Positions 5,587 through 7,556 of a DNA stretch of 7,556 bases are shown here, in pieces. The notes under the pieces are model-generated. The model saw only the letters and a program-made list of their open reading frames with translations, was not told where the DNA came from and did not search any database. A program made the translations under genes and the position numbers. The stretch is from an uncultured Caryophanales bacterium (GTDB taxonomy: Bacteria > Bacillota_I > Bacilli_A > RF39 > UBA660). Numbering within the stretch: the first letter of the stretch is position 1; the number at the start of each line of letters is the position of its first letter. Location of the stretch: NCBI GenBank assembly GCA_947168625.1, contig CAMVMQ010000039.1, positions 1-7,556 of the forward strand, in the 5' to 3' direction.

Positions 5587-5612
5587 TAGCATAATACCCT
5601 GCAAACTGTAAA
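5583..5612 (-). promoter_or_regulatory. Promoter of the nucleotidyltransferase gene
   Basis: TTTACA (5612-5607) and TATACT (5588-5583) are 18 bases apart, with TGC directly before the -10 (TGN extension). Predicted start is near 5576, about 22 bases before ATG 5554. It lies immediately after the glyS terminator. Confidence 0.7.
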
Positions 5613-5613
5613 G

Positions 5614-5656
5614 AAAAAAAGAGAATTTTCTACATTTTTCTAGAATTTTATTCTCT
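5614..5656 (-). terminator. glyS terminator
   Basis: On the minus strand an outer stem AGAGAAT (5656-5650) with ATTCTCT (5626-5620) encloses an inner stem TTCTA (5645-5641) with TAGAA (5632-5628), and a seven-T run follows (5620-5614). The TAG stop of glyS (5642-5640) straddles the inner stem. The long A-rich loops make it weaker than the other terminators, but the T-run and position after the gene support the call. Confidence 0.65.
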
Positions 5657-7010
5657 CTTCAACATATTTAACAATATCTTCGACTTTAATACTTTCTTGT
5701 TTCATTGTATCTCGCTCTCTAATTGTTACGATGTTATTATTTAGTGTATCTTCATCAACAGTAACGCACCATGGAGTTCCAATAACATCTTCTCTTCTAT
5801 ATCTTTTTCCAATACTACCTGATTCATCATAGGTTGTCATAAAGTATTTAGATAGTTCATGATATATTTCTTTTGCTTTATCACTATGATATTTTTTTAC
5901 TAATGGTAAGACACATACTTTATAAGGAGCAAGTGATGGATGGAACTTCATTACTTCCCTTGTTGTTCCATCTTCAAGTTCTTCTTCATGATAAGCATTA
6001 AATAGAAGTGCTAATATTGTCCTATCTAATCCATAAGTAGATTCTATAATATAAGGAATATATTTTTCATTGGTATCTGGATCTAAATAACTCTGAGAAA
6101 TACCACTAAATTCTTGGTGTCTTGTTAAATCATAGTTTGTTCGATTATGTGTACCGTTTATTTCTCCCCATCCAAATGGAAAATGATATTCTATATCACA
6201 AGCAGCCTTAGCATAGAAGGCTAATTTTTCATGATCATGAAATCTTAAATTTTCTTCTGGTATTCCTAAATCCATATAGAATTTTCTTCCATATTCTTTA
6301 AAATAATCATAAAGATTAGTGTCTTCACCTTCTTTGCAAAATGTTTGATATTCCATTTGTTCAAATTCAATTGTTCTAAAAGTAAAATTACCTGGAGTGA
6401 TTTCATTACGAAATGCTTTTCCTATTTGTCCAATACTAAATGGTAATTTAGCTCGCATGCTTCTTTGAACGTTAAGAAAGTTCACATATTCTCCTTGTGC
6501 ATTCTCTGGTCTTAAATAAACAACATTTTTAGATTCCTCAGTTACTCCACGATATGTTTCAAACATTAGTTTAAACTGCCTAATATCTGTAAAATTGGAT
6601 TTTCCACATTTTGGGCATGGAACTTTATTATCTTTTAGGTATTTTACCATTTCTTCATTAGTAAGAGTGTCTCCAATTGAACTATTTGAATAGTCATTTA
6701 TTAAATCATCTGCTCTAAATCTGGTCTTACACTCACGGCAATCCACAAGAGGATCAGAAAATGAATCAATGTGTCCTGATGCTTTCCATACTTTAGGATG
6801 CATTAAAATATCTGCATCTAATTCATAAGCGTTCTCTCTTTCTTGTATGAATCTTTTACGCCATGCATCTTTAACATTATTTTTTAGTCTCGTACCTAAA
6901 GGACCGTAATCCCATGTATTAGCAAGTCCTCCATATATTTCGCTTCCTTGAAAGATAAATCCATATTGTTTGCATAAATTAACCATTTTATCCATTGTCA
7001 TCTTTTCCAC
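5640..7010 (-). CDS. glyS: Glycyl-tRNA synthetase, single-chain dimeric type
   Basis: This cytosolic enzyme charges tRNA-Gly with glycine using ATP. At 456 residues it is full length for the alpha2 class II GlyRS found in many Bacilli and Mollicutes, unlike the two-subunit GlyQ/GlyS form. Diagnostic segments are GFIFQGSEIYGGLANTWDYG (17-36), RPENAQGEYVNF (167-178), motif 2 FRNE (200-203) with TFRTIEFEQMEYQ (210-222), and motif 3 GLDRTILALL (327-336). The C-terminal anticodon-binding domain covers about 360-456. Four Cys in pairs (C91-x2-C94 and C132-x2-C135) in the first insertion suggest a zinc site. The start is GTG 7010, set by AAGG (7020-7017) six bases upstream; the next ATG (7001) would be 15 bases away. 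Only 57 bases separate it from the upstream gene, leaving no room for a T-box leader. Confidence 0.97.
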   Translation of the reverse strand: MEKMTMDKMVNLCKQYGFIFQGSEIYGGLANTWDYGPLGTRLKNNVKDAWRKRFIQERENAYELDADILMHPKVWKASGHIDSFSDPLVDCRECKTRFRADDLINDYSNSSIGDTLTNEEMVKYLKDNKVPCPKCGKSNFTDIRQFKLMFETYRGVTEESKNVVYLRPENAQGEYVNFLNVQRSMRAKLPFSIGQIGKAFRNEITPGNFTFRTIEFEQMEYQTFCKEGEDTNLYDYFKEYGRKFYMDLGIPEENLRFHDHEKLAFYAKAACDIEYHFPFGWGEINGTHNRTNYDLTRHQEFSGISQSYLDPDTNEKYIPYIIESTYGLDRTILALLFNAYHEEELEDGTTREVMKFHPSLAPYKVCVLPLVKKYHSDKAKEIYHELSKYFMTTYDESGSIGKRYRREDVIGTPWCVTVDEDTLNNNIVTIRERDTMKQESIKVEDIVKYVEERIKF

Positions 7011-7016
7011 TTTATA

Positions 7017-7020
7017 CCTT
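7017..7020 (-). promoter_or_regulatory. Ribosome site that selects the GTG start of glyS
   Basis: AAGG (7020-7017), within AGAAGGT, sits six bases before GTG 7010. The first ATG in frame (7001) would be too far from it, so GTG is the preferred start. Confidence 0.7.
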
Positions 7021-7034
7021 CTTTCATGTTTTAT

Positions 7035-7063
7035 ATCATACTATAATTTTGATTATTTGTAAA
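7035..7063 (-). promoter_or_regulatory. glyS promoter
   Basis: TTTACA (7063-7058) and TATGAT (7040-7035) are 17 bases apart on the minus strand. The predicted start near 7028 gives a leader of about 18 bases. The -35 begins four bases after the stop codon of the upstream phosphorylase gene, with no terminator between them, so readthrough from that gene is also possible. Confidence 0.65.
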
Positions 7064-7067
7064 TCTA

Positions 7068-7556
7068 TTAATTCTTAATTATTCCATAAATTAATTTATA
7101 TGGTTCTTTATTTTCGGTTATAGTAAATAATTTATCTTTTTTTATTATTGGTAATTCTTTTTTATTAGTATGTAGTGTGATAATTGTATCTCCTTTATTT
7201 ACTTTATCATTTAGATTTTTATTAATTAATATACCTACTGAGTAATCGATTTTATCCTCTTTATTCTTTCTTGAAGCTCCTAATTCTCCAGATAAACGAG
7301 CCAGTTCAAGAGATGATATTTTTCCTAGATATCCTTTTCTATCGCTCTTTATCTCATAAGTATATTTGGCTTTTGGTAACTTCTTGATATCACCATTTTG
7401 ATACTTGATAAACTCTAAGAATTTCTTATAGGCTGTTTTATCTTCTAATGATTTTGTGACTTTATCTTTAGCATCTTCAAGATTAATATTAAGTCCAAGG
7501 CTTGTCATATAACTAGCTAAAATAATACATAGATTAAGCAAATTAGATGGAGTATT
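7068..7556 (-). CDS. pdp: Pyrimidine-nucleoside phosphorylase, C-terminal part (gene runs off the window)
   Basis: The open frame continues to the window edge, so its first part is missing; 162 residues are visible, starting NTPSNLLNLCIILASYM. The TTG at 7541 lies inside the family sequence and is not the start. The pattern KYTYEIKSDRKGYLGKISSLELARLSGELGASRKNKEDKIDYSVGILIN, seen here in order, is the C-terminal (PYNP_C) domain of pyrimidine-nucleoside or thymidine phosphorylases, with GASR and the following acidic/basic cluster as the hallmark. The enzyme splits uridine, thymidine or deoxyuridine with phosphate to give the base and (deoxy)ribose 1-phosphate in nucleoside salvage. The catalytic and phosphate-binding residues are outside the window, so specificity (pdp versus deoA) cannot be fixed here; pdp is favoured by the Gram-positive-like context. 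It ends in TAA at 7068, four bases before the glyS -35 box. Confidence 0.88.
   Translation of the reverse strand, partial: NTPSNLLNLCIILASYMTSLGLNINLEDAKDKVTKSLEDKTAYKKFLEFIKYQNGDIKKLPKAKYTYEIKSDRKGYLGKISSLELARLSGELGASRKNKEDKIDYSVGILINKNLNDKVNKGDTIITLHTNKKELPIIKKDKLFTITENKEPYKLIYGIIKN

Noticed and set aside
7539..7541. TTG as the start codon of the phosphorylase fragment
   Set aside because: The open frame and family-like sequence continue upstream to the window edge, so the true start is outside.
1..7556. CRISPR array, transposon, phage or tRNA/rRNA genes
   Set aside because: No spaced direct repeats, transposase or integrase motifs, or cloverleaf/rRNA signatures were seen on either strand.

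Overview
This is a very A+T-rich stretch (about 70% or more by eye) from a bacterium, with all eight genes on the minus strand, so transcription runs from high to low coordinates. The window suggests a low-GC Bacilli-type Firmicute or a Mollicutes-related gut lineage that uses the standard code. The reasons are a single-chain (alpha2) glycyl-tRNA synthetase, a YutD-family protein, a DUF4015 glycosidase-like protein, G-rich Shine-Dalgarno sites and sigma-A-type promoters. All 17 Trp codons seen are TGG, and none of the eight stop codons is TGA. This placement is an inference from gene content, not a species call.

Layout in transcription order. (1) The C-terminal part of pyrimidine-nucleoside phosphorylase enters from the right edge (7556-7068). 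(2) glyS (7010-5640) has its own promoter, a GTG start and an intrinsic terminator. (3) A nucleotidyltransferase-fold protein ends in a C-terminal membrane anchor (5554-4610) and has its own promoter and terminator. (4) A PflX/COG1313-type radical SAM protein follows (4563-3664), with an extended -10 promoter and almost no leader. (5) A 188-bp gap (3663-3476) holds two tandem hairpins and a 10-bp palindrome that looks both like a terminator and like part of the next promoter. (6) An unrecognised 142-residue protein (3475-3047) has the best promoter in the window and a strong terminator. (7) A tightly coupled pair follows: a membrane-anchored SH3/DUF4015 glycosidase-like protein (2971-1289) and yutD (1279-998). 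(8) An unrecognised 231-residue protein (844-149) is followed by a terminator at about 74-48.

Most genes look like short independent units rather than one operon. Pyrimidine salvage, tRNA-Gly charging, a radical SAM enzyme, a cell-envelope hydrolase candidate and several orphans sit side by side with compact promoters and terminators. In three units (the 142-residue gene, the nucleotidyltransferase gene and glyS) the stop codon lies inside the terminator hairpin. I see no mobile element, CRISPR array, tRNA, rRNA, T-box or recognisable defence system. The least ordinary items are the tail-anchored nucleotidyltransferase-like protein and the regulatory palindromes at 3520-3545 and 5569-5586.
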